From the NCBI GenBank assembly GCA_009886115.1, contig VFJJ01000077.1, positions 1 through 53,766 of the forward strand: a stretch of DNA of 53,766 nt. Reading direction: 5' to 3'. Below the pieces are notes generated by a model, which saw nothing but the letters and a program-made list of their open reading frames with translations, searched no databases and was not told the origin of the DNA. The translations under genes and the position numbers were made by a program. This document shows positions 45,759 to 53,766 of the stretch, in pieces. The DNA is from Actinomycetota bacterium (GTDB lineage: Bacteria > Actinomycetota > Acidimicrobiia > IMCC26256 > VFJJ01). Within the stretch, counting starts at the first letter, position 1. The number at the start of each line of letters is the position of its first letter.

Positions 45759-46625
45759 GTGAACGAGGTCACCCCTTCCCGCTATCGGTTCCTCGTCTCG
45801 CCCCGGTGGATCGTGGGTCACGTCATCGTCGCGGCACTGTGCGTGTCGATGATCTGGCTCGGGTTCTGGCAGCTCGGTCGGCTCGACGAGAAGAAGCAGT
45901 TCCGGGCCGAGGTCGGTGCCCAGCTCACGAACCCGCCCACGGCGCTCGACGCTCTCGAGCTCACGACAGCTGAGCGCTATCGCCCCGTCACGGTCACCGG
46001 GGTCTTCGACGACGAGAGCACGGTGCTCGTCGCCAACCGGGGGTTCAAGGGCCAGTCGGGCTACGAGGTCCTCACGCCTCTCGCGATCGCACGCGACGCC
46101 ACCGATGCCACCGACGATGGTCCTGGCACCTTCGCCACGGTCGTCATCGACCGGGGCTGGGTACCCCTGTCGAACGTGGTGGCCACCCTGCCTGCGATTC
46201 CGGCCGCACCCACCGGTACGGTCACGGTCACGGGATTCCTCGACACGTTCGAGCGCGGGTCGGTGACCCTCGACGTCGGCCCCCCGGCGGTGGTCACCAA
46301 GATCGCGGCCAACCACTTCACGGCGTCGCCGGATGTCGCGCCGCTCGTCGTGCAGCTGACCGGCCTGGCCCCCGCAGCGGCCGACGGGCAACCGTTCCCC
46401 CAGGAGCCGCCCGACATCAGCCTGGGCCCGCATCTCAGCTATGCGCTGCAATGGTTCGTGTTCACCGCCATGCTGGCCGGCATGTGGCCCTTGCTGATCA
46501 GACGGGCCGCCCAGGTCCGTGAACGAAGGTTACGAGCAGGCAACGCCACGCCGGTCAGGCCACCGGAGGAGCCGTCCGATCGAACCACGGATGCGCCTGC
46601 TCCAGTTGGGTCGCCACGCGAATGA
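45759..46625 (+). CDS. SURF1-family cytochrome oxidase assembly protein
   Basis: A 288-residue membrane protein with two hydrophobic segments (about 17–38 and 227–247) around an extracytoplasmic domain, the SURF1 layout. Diagnostic segments are MIWLGFWQLGRLDEKK, VTVTGVFDDESTVLVANRGFKG, and VIDRGWVP. SURF1 helps assemble heme a3 into cytochrome c oxidase, which fits the nearby heme genes. The C-terminal tail is hydrophilic, and its 3' end overlaps the convergent amidase gene by 71 bp. Confidence 0.9.
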   Translation: MNEVTPSRYRFLVSPRWIVGHVIVAALCVSMIWLGFWQLGRLDEKKQFRAEVGAQLTNPPTALDALELTTAERYRPVTVTGVFDDESTVLVANRGFKGQSGYEVLTPLAIARDATDATDDGPGTFATVVIDRGWVPLSNVVATLPAIPAAPTGTVTVTGFLDTFERGSVTLDVGPPAVVTKIAANHFTASPDVAPLVVQLTGLAPAAADGQPFPQEPPDISLGPHLSYALQWFVFTAMLAGMWPLLIRRAAQVRERRLRAGNATPVRPPEEPSDRTTDAPAPVGSPRE

Positions 46626-48000
46626 GCGTGGCCTCGTCGCCGAAACGGGCGCCGAGCTGCACACCGACCGGCAGCCCTGCCGGAGCGTCCCCCGAGCTCC
46701 CCGTCGTCCACCACAGTGGCAGCGAGATCGCCGGTTGTCCGGTGACGTTGAACAGTTGGGTGAAGCCCACGAAGCGGCCGATGCGCTGACGATAGAGCGC
46801 GGTGTCGCCGTTGGGGTCGAGCCAGCCGATCGGTACCGGCGGGGTGCCCAGGGTCGGCGAGCACACCAGGTCGTAGATGGCATGGAACTCGGCCATCGTG
46901 CGGCTGGCGGCGTGAAGGCCGCGCACGGCGAGCGCGTACTGCGCACCGGTCACGGCCTTGCCGGTCTCATACGCCCCAAGGGTTCCCGGCTCGAGGTCGT
47001 CGTCGCGCAGCGAGCGTCCCAACGTCGAGAGGCGTTCGTCGACCGTCGCCACCAGGTTGGCCGTCATGATCAGGTAGGCCCCGGCCAACGCGGGGCCGAG
47101 TGCGGGCCAACGGTCGAGGTGTTCGACGTGATGGCCGAGCGCCTCACATGCCCGTGCCGCGTGCTCGGCCGCGGCCACACACTCGGGGTCGACGGCGGCC
47201 CCCGACAACGCCACGGTCACCAGCGCGATCCGCAGCTGGCCCGGGTCGGCGCCGACCTCGTCGAGAAACGGCCGGGCGGGTGGCGGCGCCCAGTACGGAT
47301 CGCCCGGGTGCGGAGCACACACCGCGTCGAGCAGCGCTGCGGTATCGCGCACCGACCGGGTGACGGTGCCGCCGATCGACATGCCGGCCCATCCCTCGCC
47401 GGCATGGGGGGCCTGGGTCACGCGACCCCGGGTGGGCTTGAGTCCCACCAGTCCGCAGGCCGAGGCGGGGATGCGGATCGAGCCTCCCCCGTCGGTGGCG
47501 TGCGCCGCGGGCACCATGCCCGAGGCCACCGCCGCGGCCGCTCCCCCGCTCGATCCCCCGGTCGTGCGGCCGAGATCCCACGGGTTGCGCGACGGCCCGA
47601 ACAACAGCGGCTCGGTGGTGCCGGTGAGGCCGAACTCGGGCGAGTTGGTCTTACCCAGGATGGCCATCCCGGATCGACGCCAGCGGGCGACGAACTCGGA
47701 GTCGACCGTCGCGACGGCGTCGGCGAACAGGCGCGACCCGTTGGTGGTGGGCGCGCCGGCCACGTGGGCGTTCAGATCCTTGATGAGGAACGGCACCCCG
47801 GTGAACGGGCCGTCCGGCAGGCCCGCCGCCACCGCCGCCCGGGCCTCATCGTCGAGCCGGTGGACCACGGCGTTCACGGCAGGGTTGCGGGCCTCGACCC
47901 GCTCGATGGCCGCCTCGAGCACCTCGGAGGCGCTCACGCTGCCTTCGGCCACCAGCCCGGCCAGCCCCATGGCGTCGTAGCTCTCGTACTCGTCGAACAC
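46555..48000 (-). CDS. Amidase (amidase signature family)
   Basis: A 481-residue amidase. The Ser-cisSer-Lys triad can be seen: Lys in [10 protein letters not shown], the Gly/Ser-rich [16 protein letters not shown] and the nucleophile region [25 protein letters not shown]. It hydrolyses an amide to acid and ammonia; the substrate is not determinable. The GTG at 48000 has GGGGGAAC upstream, and TACTGT about 45 nt upstream is a possible −10. It lacks neighbours of a GatCAB complex, so it is probably a stand-alone amidase. Confidence 0.92.
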   Translation of the reverse strand: MFDEYESYDAMGLAGLVAEGSVSASEVLEAAIERVEARNPAVNAVVHRLDDEARAAVAAGLPDGPFTGVPFLIKDLNAHVAGAPTTNGSRLFADAVATVDSEFVARWRRSGMAILGKTNSPEFGLTGTTEPLLFGPSRNPWDLGRTTGGSSGGAAAAVASGMVPAAHATDGGGSIRIPASACGLVGLKPTRGRVTQAPHAGEGWAGMSIGGTVTRSVRDTAALLDAVCAPHPGDPYWAPPPARPFLDEVGADPGQLRIALVTVALSGAAVDPECVAAAEHAARACEALGHHVEHLDRWPALGPALAGAYLIMTANLVATVDERLSTLGRSLRDDDLEPGTLGAYETGKAVTGAQYALAVRGLHAASRTMAEFHAIYDLVCSPTLGTPPVPIGWLDPNGDTALYRQRIGRFVGFTQLFNVTGQPAISLPLWWTTGSSGDAPAGLPVGVQLGARFGDEATLIRVATQLEQAHPWFDRTAPPVA

Positions 48001-48069
48001 CGTTCCCCCTTGGCCTCGGGGTGCTCCCGAGTCTCGAGGTACGACAGTATCGGCCGGTCCCCGAACGCG

Positions 48070-48101
48070 CCGGTGCGGGACGCTTGCGCGCCCCGCACCG
48101 G
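48070..48101 (-). terminator. GC-rich hairpin downstream of the peroxidase gene
   Basis: CCGGTGCGGG and CCCGCACCGG form a perfect 10-bp stem with a 12-nt loop, about 55 nt after the stop of the peroxidase gene on the minus strand. No T-run follows, which is common for terminator-like structures in high-GC genomes. It also lies upstream of the amidase. Confidence 0.5.
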
Positions 48102-48154
48102 TCACAGATGCATCAGGTTGGCCTGCAGGGATCGGGGCCTGAGCCCCTCACCCC

Positions 48155-51100
48155 TCAGGGAGCGAGGATGAAGTCAGCTGCGGTGATGGCGGCCGGAGCC
48201 GTCGTCCGCAAGCGGATGGTGCCTCCTCCCACCCTGATGCGCGTCGAGCCGCCGCCGCCGTTGGCGATGGTCACCGAGGTGTTGAACATCGCCGCCGTGA
48301 CATCCAGCGTCGAGATGTCGAGCAGGTCTTGCCCGGCCCCTCCGCTGGAGTCGAAGTTGCGGATGTCGTCGGCCCCGTACCCGGCGGCGAACTTCATCGT
48401 GTCGGCCCCGCCGGCTGCGAGGAAGATGTTGTCGTTGCCTGCGCTGCCGCGGATCACGTCGTTCGCCGCGTTCCCGGTGATGTTGTCGGCACCGGCCCCG
48501 CCGTCGATCTCGACGATCCCGATGAGGGAGACCGCCGCGAAGTTGAGCGTGGTGGCACCGGCGTGACCGGTGATCCTCACGTTGGTGAACCCGAAGGCAT
48601 CGATGGACTCGATACCAGCGATGGCCGACAGGCCGAAGGAGGTGCCGTCCGACATCGCCCGCATGGTGTCGACGTCGGCACCACCGTTGACGTTGTCGAA
48701 GCCCTCGACGCCGTTGACGTTGATGATGTCGTTGCCGGCACCGGTGTTGACGGTGTCAGCCCCGACCCCGGCGTTGACGATGTCGGAACCGCCGAGGGAG
48801 TTGATGATGTCGTCGCCGCCACCACCGTTGATGATGTCGTCGAACGCCGTCCCGGTCAGCGTCTCGCCTGCTACGAAGGCCGGGATGAAGTCACCCGTGC
48901 CGCCGGTGGCCGCCGAGATGACGGTCTCCGGCGTCCCGTGGCCGTCGGTGTAGGTCACGACCACCCGGAGGGTGGCGTTGACGTCGGCCTGGACCGGGGT
49001 GTAGGGGGCCAGGTTGGCATCGGGGATGTTCGCGCCGTTGCGCTGCCATTGGATGGCGAGCGGCCCGAGCCCGTCGGCGTCGGCGATGGTGCTGACGTCG
49101 ACGCTGAGGGGCACCGTCTCCGTCGGGGTGAGGTCGCTGATCACGGCCGCCCCGGTCGGAGCATCGTTGACGTTGACGACCGGAGCCGTCACCATCGACA
49201 TGAGCTGCTCGGGCGTACCACCACCGTCTGTGAAGTTGGCCACGACCCGAAGGACGAGACCGACCTGGGCGTTACCGGGAGTGAACGTCGCCCCGTTGAC
49301 CACCGACGTCCAGGGGCCGGCCGGAGTGGTGGCCGACTGCCAGGTGAGCACCACCGGCAGCGGGCCGAATCCGTCGAGGTCGACGATGTTGTTGGCCGTG
49401 GCCGTGATCGGCGTGCCCTCGACCGGTGCCAGGCTGTTGAGGTTGACCGTCCCCGTCGCCGGCGAGTTCGCAGCCCCGAGACCGGTCGGGATGTCCTCGA
49501 CGTTGAGGACCGCTCCGGTGACCGGGTCGATGGTGACGAACCGCAGGATCTCGACGTTGGTGATCAGGTCGATCCCCTGCCCGATCCCGACGGGAACCGC
49601 TGGCGCATGCGTGACCTGGAACGTCAGGTTGTCGGCCAGCAGCTCGATGATGAAGTCGCTGCTCGGACCGGTGAACAACGCCACGTCGACGCTGAGATCG
49701 GTGAGCGGGTCGGGTGTCCCGTCGATGAGCTCCCTGACGATGGCGACGTTGCCCGGGTCGACCAGGCCGGCGAAGATGGCCTGCTGCAGGTTCATGCCCG
49801 CAGTGCCCGGCCCGAAGTTACCGGTGAGCGCCTGGCTCGAGAGCCGATCGGTCGAGCCGATCTCGGTGCCCGGGTCGGCCGGGTTGGTGCGAACGCTGAG
49901 CCGCACGTTCATGTACAGGTCACCGTCGATGATGTCGTCGCCGCCCCGTCCCTCGATGAGGTCGGAACCGGCCCCACCGATGAGCACGTCGCCCGCCGCA
50001 AAGACCGGTCCGGCGAGGGTGATCCGGCAGTGCCGGCTCTGCGATGCCGCGATGATCGGCGCCGAAGGTTCGGTCAGATCAGGGATCAGTGCGTCGAACC
50101 CGGTGACCTGGTTGAGGCTGTCCTGGTCGAGGGCGTTGCAGCCGACGAACCCGACGCCGGTCACGTCCCGCGGGGCCAGGTCGGCACCCCGAAGGATGTC
50201 GTTGTGCATCCAGCCGCTCAGGGCCTCGACCTCATCGAAGCGGGTCCGCAGGTCGTTGACCGTGACCGGCACGCCTGCGAGCTTCAGGTTCAGGTCCACG
50301 TCTTGGGGAAGGTCGTTGAGGCCGATCAACCAGTCGTAGCCGGCCTCACCGGAGGCCTTCTCGATGCCCGGACCGGCAACCATGACGTCGTCGCCGCCTT
50401 CACCGTCGTAGTCGTCGTCACCACCGTCGCCGAAGAAGACGTCGCTGCCCGGCATGTCCTGGTCGATGAAGAAGAACGAGCTGCTGTCACCGATCAGGAG
50501 GTCCTGAGCGCCGAGCCCCTCGATCCAGTCGTCACCGCCGCCGCCGAAGGTCACGTCCGCGCCGGCGCTCCCGTAGGAGAAGTCGTTGCCGGGACCCGCG
50601 AACACCTCACCACCGTTGAAGCCGGTGTTGAGGAGGTCGTGGCCGCTGCCACCCAGGACGATGTCGAGGCCCGGGCCGGAGTCGATGGCGTCGTTGCCCG
50701 GACCGCCCTTGAGGACATCGTCGCCGTGCGAGTCGGTGATGATGTCGTTGCCCTCACCGCCGAGAGCCACGTCAGCACCGTCGTTGCCTTCGATGATGTC
50801 GTTGCCCAGACCGCCCCAGAAGGTGTCGTTGTCGATGCCACCCCACATGCGGTCGTTGGCGTCGGTGCCGTTGAAGACCGACTGGCCGTTGATACCGGCC
50901 GGGTCGACCTGGTTGCTCGTCCGGTACCGGATGGTCCCGTTGCTCATGCGCAGGAGCAGAAGGTTCTCGTTGCACGGGCTGGCCGGGACGTCCTGGATGG
51001 ACGTGACGCCGGTGTAGAAGCCCGAGGTGGCCGGGGAGACGAGGTTCCCAAGCTCGAAGCGGCAGTCGGCCACCGCGAACGGGTCGGCCTTCATCGTGGT

Positions 51101-53766
51101 CGTGGTCGTGTTGCGCATCACCAGCTCCGAGAACGAGTTGCCCTCGAGCTGGGTCAGGAGGTTCATGCCAAAGGTACGGGCGATGTAGTAGAAGCGGTCG
51201 CCGTTCTGCAACCGGGTCATCTGCTCCTCGAACACGTAGTTGAACGTCGAGCCCAGATGCCCGCCGAACAGGTTCGTCCGCTCGGCCAGGCCGCCCACCC
51301 ACAGGTCGATGTCGTCGACACCGGTCACCGAGATCCCGGCCACGTCGGCGAACGGGCCCGTGCTGTTGAGGAAGTGCTCACCGTTGCCGCCGAACTCGGC
51401 GATGGCGAGCAGCTCAGCCGCGTTGGCCCGCAGGCCCTCCACCGTGATCGGGACACCACCCGGGGTGATCTCGCCCGGGTTGGAGAGGCTCTCGACCAGG
51501 TCCTCGATCACTGCCGGGTCGGCGTACGCCGCGATGAAGTTGACGAGCGACTCCGGGTGCTTGATGTTGAGCCCGAAGTCGAGCCAGCTCGTGTACGGCG
51601 CCAGCTGACCGTCGTTGGTCGTGATGAAGAGCTGCTTGCGCAGGTCGTTGAGCCGCGGGATGCCTTCGGACCGACCGCGGGCCATGTTGATCGCGGGGAG
51701 GTCGAGGGGCAGACCCACGAGACGGTTTCTGAGCACGTCGGTGACGAACTCGTCGATCTCGTTACCCACCTGGTCCTGCATGCCCTGGAAGATCGAACCG
51801 GCCGCCGCCTTCGAGCTGAGCAGACCGGCCGGGCCGCCTTTGTGGTACTCGGCCGGGTTGAGGAACCCTGTGAACAGATCGACGTTGTTGGTCGAGCCGT
51901 CGAGGTTCGTCCGGTCGATCGTCTCGGTCAGCATCGAATGCCCGAACCGGTACACGGCGTCCGCGAACTCGGCGCTGATGGCCGGGTTGATGTTGGTCTG
52001 GCCGAAGGCGAAGAGGTTGAAGGGGTCGATCGCCGGCTGGATCTTCCGGGCGAACTCCTCGAACACCAGGTGCTGGTACTCCATCTCGGTGACGAAACGG
52101 GCCGCCTGGAACAGACGCTCGCCGTTCCATCCGCCGGCACCGAGCACCGTCTTCCAGTCGGCGATCGACGTGATACCGGTGTCGCCGAGGCCGTCGGAGT
52201 CGGCCATCAAAACGTTCTTGATGTCGTCGACCAGACGGTCGTGCTCGGAGTGGAAGATCTGGTGGATGGCAGTGAGACCGATGTTCTCGTTGACCCGACC
52301 ATCACCCGCGATGAAGTGCAGGTCGAGCAACTCGTCGTCGTAGAAGCCGGACGGGACGAAGGCGAGGCTCCCACCAGCCGTGAGGTTGTCGTCTGGAGTC
52401 TTGGGGGTTTCGATGCTGCCCGGCCCCGCCGCGTGGGCGATGTCGTTCAAGAACGCGATCCCGATCCGGTAGGCCCTGGCCACCGCCTCCGGGGGGAACA
52501 TGGCGTCAGCGATCGCTTGGGCCTCGACGACGGACACAGGGTCCGCGAGGTTGCCGGGGATCAGCACATCGGTGTGGCCGAGGGTCAAAAAGTCGCCGTC
52601 GAGGTCGACCTGCACCTCATACTGCGGCAGCCCGTTCCCGGCGGGGATGAACTTGCCGTAGGCGTCGACCTTGAGCATCGGGATGTTCGTGACGTCGGAG
52701 TCGACGAGCTCAAGCCCGAGCAGCGTCGCCGCCTGGAGCTTGACCTCCGCCCAGTTGGGCAGACCACCGTCGGGTGATGCGAGCAACTTGCCCGTCGAGA
52801 CCGGGAGGCCGTTCACGTTGTTCACGTACTCACGGGTGAACACCTGGTGCGACGGGTTCGACGTGTAGGTCTGGCTCTGGTCGACGAACGGCGTGTCGGT
52901 GTTCAGGGTCGTCCGGAACCCGTCGGGACCCGGTTCGATCTTCCCACGGGTCACCATCATGAAGTTCGGCGGGAACGGGTTCGTCACGGTCGGGGTGATG
53001 TAGAGCGGGTCGTCGGTCTTGAGCGGGACGACCACCGTGCCGTTGCCGCCGTTGGTGATCTTGTCGAGGCCATGATCGAAGAACTGGCCGAACAAGGCGA
53101 ACAGACCGTTGAACGGCGGCGACAGGCCCACGTCAGTGGTCACGTTCGGGATCGGCAACGTCTCACCCGGGAGAACGCAAGGGTTTCCGGGTGTCAGGGG
53201 CATGTTCGGGTCTCCGCAGACGAAGTACCCCTCGTTGCCCTGGGTCCGGACCGGGAAACCCGCCGCGGCCACCGCAGCCGGGTTGGTCGAGGTCTGATCG
53301 ACGATCAGGTTGCTGACCGTGCGGGGCTCCGAGTCGAACACGAACCCCAAGGTCTGGTCGTACGAGGTCGATCCGGAGCCGAAGGGGGCCACCCGGTTCT
53401 CGGCCGGGCGGAACTCGGGGACGGTCAACCGGGGGAACACCTGGCTGGCGGCTCCGAAGCTCTCCTGGCCCGACACCAGGTTGTTGCACGTACCGTCAAC
53501 GGTCCGCAACCCATACTCGAGCTGGGGGCTCGAGAGCTGGTAGGCGTCGGCGAACCCGTCACCGGGCTGGCGGAGCAGCGCACCACACGGCCCGGTCCCC
53601 CCGGGTAGCAGGCTGGTGTTGGTCACGTGGGCCTCGGCGATCTTGATCTGGGTCAAGATGTAGTCGAGGTCCGACGGGGTCACCACGAAGCCCTGCCCCG
53701 GCGTGTTCTGCGGCAGCGCCGAGGCGCTCTGCAGCACCGCCATGGTGGCGGCCAGTGCCGCCATTG
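48155..53766 (-). CDS. Secreted haem peroxidase with RTX-like calcium-binding repeats (5' end beyond window)
   Basis: At least 1869 residues; the first visible residues (MAALAATMAVLQSASALPQ) look like the end of a signal peptide, so the true start may lie beyond the window. Numbering is from the Met at 53764. The animal haem-peroxidase domain has distal GQFFDHGLD (Gln227, Asp230, His231) and proximal RFGHSML (His609). RTX-like GGxGxD repeats occupy about 970–1131, 1259–1288, 1629–1690 and 1756–1808. Two Ig-like blocks with NDAP-type joints lie about 1455–1620. It is probably exported and calcium-stabilised, producing oxidised halides or radicals outside the cell. No type I secretion genes are visible. 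Confidence 0.9.
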   Translation of the reverse strand, partial: MAALAATMAVLQSASALPQNTPGQGFVVTPSDLDYILTQIKIAEAHVTNTSLLPGGTGPCGALLRQPGDGFADAYQLSSPQLEYGLRTVDGTCNNLVSGQESFGAASQVFPRLTVPEFRPAENRVAPFGSGSTSYDQTLGFVFDSEPRTVSNLIVDQTSTNPAAVAAAGFPVRTQGNEGYFVCGDPNMPLTPGNPCVLPGETLPIPNVTTDVGLSPPFNGLFALFGQFFDHGLDKITNGGNGTVVVPLKTDDPLYITPTVTNPFPPNFMMVTRGKIEPGPDGFRTTLNTDTPFVDQSQTYTSNPSHQVFTREYVNNVNGLPVSTGKLLASPDGGLPNWAEVKLQAATLLGLELVDSDVTNIPMLKVDAYGKFIPAGNGLPQYEVQVDLDGDFLTLGHTDVLIPGNLADPVSVVEAQAIADAMFPPEAVARAYRIGIAFLNDIAHAAGPGSIETPKTPDDNLTAGGSLAFVPSGFYDDELLDLHFIAGDGRVNENIGLTAIHQIFHSEHDRLVDDIKNVLMADSDGLGDTGITSIADWKTVLGAGGWNGERLFQAARFVTEMEYQHLVFEEFARKIQPAIDPFNLFAFGQTNINPAISAEFADAVYRFGHSMLTETIDRTNLDGSTNNVDLFTGFLNPAEYHKGGPAGLLSSKAAAGSIFQGMQDQVGNEIDEFVTDVLRNRLVGLPLDLPAINMARGRSEGIPRLNDLRKQLFITTNDGQLAPYTSWLDFGLNIKHPESLVNFIAAYADPAVIEDLVESLSNPGEITPGGVPITVEGLRANAAELLAIAEFGGNGEHFLNSTGPFADVAGISVTGVDDIDLWVGGLAERTNLFGGHLGSTFNYVFEEQMTRLQNGDRFYYIARTFGMNLLTQLEGNSFSELVMRNTTTTTMKADPFAVADCRFELGNLVSPATSGFYTGVTSIQDVPASPCNENLLLLRMSNGTIRYRTSNQVDPAGINGQSVFNGTDANDRMWGGIDNDTFWGGLGNDIIEGNDGADVALGGEGNDIITDSHGDDVLKGGPGNDAIDSGPGLDIVLGGSGHDLLNTGFNGGEVFAGPGNDFSYGSAGADVTFGGGGDDWIEGLGAQDLLIGDSSSFFFIDQDMPGSDVFFGDGGDDDYDGEGGDDVMVAGPGIEKASGEAGYDWLIGLNDLPQDVDLNLKLAGVPVTVNDLRTRFDEVEALSGWMHNDILRGADLAPRDVTGVGFVGCNALDQDSLNQVTGFDALIPDLTEPSAPIIAASQSRHCRITLAGPVFAAGDVLIGGAGSDLIEGRGGDDIIDGDLYMNVRLSVRTNPADPGTEIGSTDRLSSQALTGNFGPGTAGMNLQQAIFAGLVDPGNVAIVRELIDGTPDPLTDLSVDVALFTGPSSDFIIELLADNLTFQVTHAPAVPVGIGQGIDLITNVEILRFVTIDPVTGAVLNVEDIPTGLGAANSPATGTVNLNSLAPVEGTPITATANNIVDLDGFGPLPVVLTWQSATTPAGPWTSVVNGATFTPGNAQVGLVLRVVANFTDGGGTPEQLMSMVTAPVVNVNDAPTGAAVISDLTPTETVPLSVDVSTIADADGLGPLAIQWQRNGANIPDANLAPYTPVQADVNATLRVVVTYTDGHGTPETVISAATGGTGDFIPAFVAGETLTGTAFDDIINGGGGDDIINSLGGSDIVNAGVGADTVNTGAGNDIINVNGVEGFDNVNGGADVDTMRAMSDGTSFGLSAIAGIESIDAFGFTNVRITGHAGATTLNFAAVSLIGIVEIDGGAGADNITGNAANDVIRGSAGNDNIFLAAGGADTMKFAAGYGADDIRNFDSSGGAGQDLLDISTLDVTAAMFNTSVTIANGGGGSTRIRVGGGTIRLRTTAPAAITAADFILAP

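Noticed and set aside
48134-48147. Small hairpin (GGGGC/GCCCC) just after the peroxidase stop as a terminator
   Set aside because: The stem is only 5 bp; the longer hairpin at 48070–48101 is a better candidate.
48329-52777. A very long open frame on the plus strand opposite the peroxidase gene
   Set aside because: Its product has no recognisable domain, while the minus strand encodes clear haem-peroxidase and RTX motifs. Long antisense frames are expected at this GC content.

Overview
The window is a GC-rich stretch of bacterial chromosome with many GTG/TTG starts, very short intergenic spaces, −10 hexamers of the form TANNNT directly before start codons, an F420/FMN split-barrel protein, and a hemE–hemH–hemY heme operon. 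This fits an actinobacterium, and the mix of catabolic families suggests an Acidimicrobiia/Ilumatobacter-like lineage. That placement is inferred from sequence style only. I see no tRNA, rRNA, transposase, phage gene or CRISPR array.

Layout. 1–5.8 kb: a 20-bp tandem repeat cut by the window edge, a LytR_C-type membrane-anchored protein, then a tandem glycine riboswitch upstream of a full-length gcvP, followed by small DUF6457-like and DUF2087-like genes and an unrecognised Ala-rich protein with one EF-hand-like loop. 5.9–36 kb: a catabolic region in short runs on both strands. It holds an old-yellow-enzyme/FAD reductase, four PF04909-type amidohydrolases, a molybdopterin oxidoreductase, a GMC oxidoreductase with an alpha/beta hydrolase, a P450, two zinc-type alcohol dehydrogenases, two acyl-CoA dehydrogenases, a PaaK-like CoA ligase, an Ldh2-type dehydrogenase, an EthD-domain protein, a Rieske oxygenase, an SDR, a solitary xanthine-dehydrogenase-type large subunit, a split-barrel flavin protein, an N-acyl-D-amino-acid deacylase-type hydrolase and a lipoprotein. 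The most operon-like unit is 18294–23674: amidohydrolase, amidohydrolase, CoA ligase, degenerate amidohydrolase, unknown protein. 36–48 kb: housekeeping genes, including a pore-like membrane protein, an SRPBCC protein, an HEAAH putative metallohydrolase, two ABC-F ATPases (one EttA-like), an O-methyltransferase, hemE–hemH–hemY, SURF1 and an amidase. 48.1 kb to the end: a giant secreted haem peroxidase with RTX-like calcium-binding repeats, read leftwards and cut at its 5' end by the window.

How it fits together. The oxygenases, dehydrogenases, CoA ligase and hydrolases look like parts for breaking down one or more ring-containing or branched organic acids, but no substrate can be read from the sequence. 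The heme genes form one translationally coupled unit (GTGA overlaps) and probably make coproheme through the actinobacterial coproporphyrin route. Cross-cutting patterns are: a family of long intergenic palindromes followed by a G-run; −10 boxes 5–8 nt from start codons (probable leaderless mRNAs); and low-complexity Gly/Ser/Ala/Pro/Asp inserts inside many otherwise conserved enzymes.
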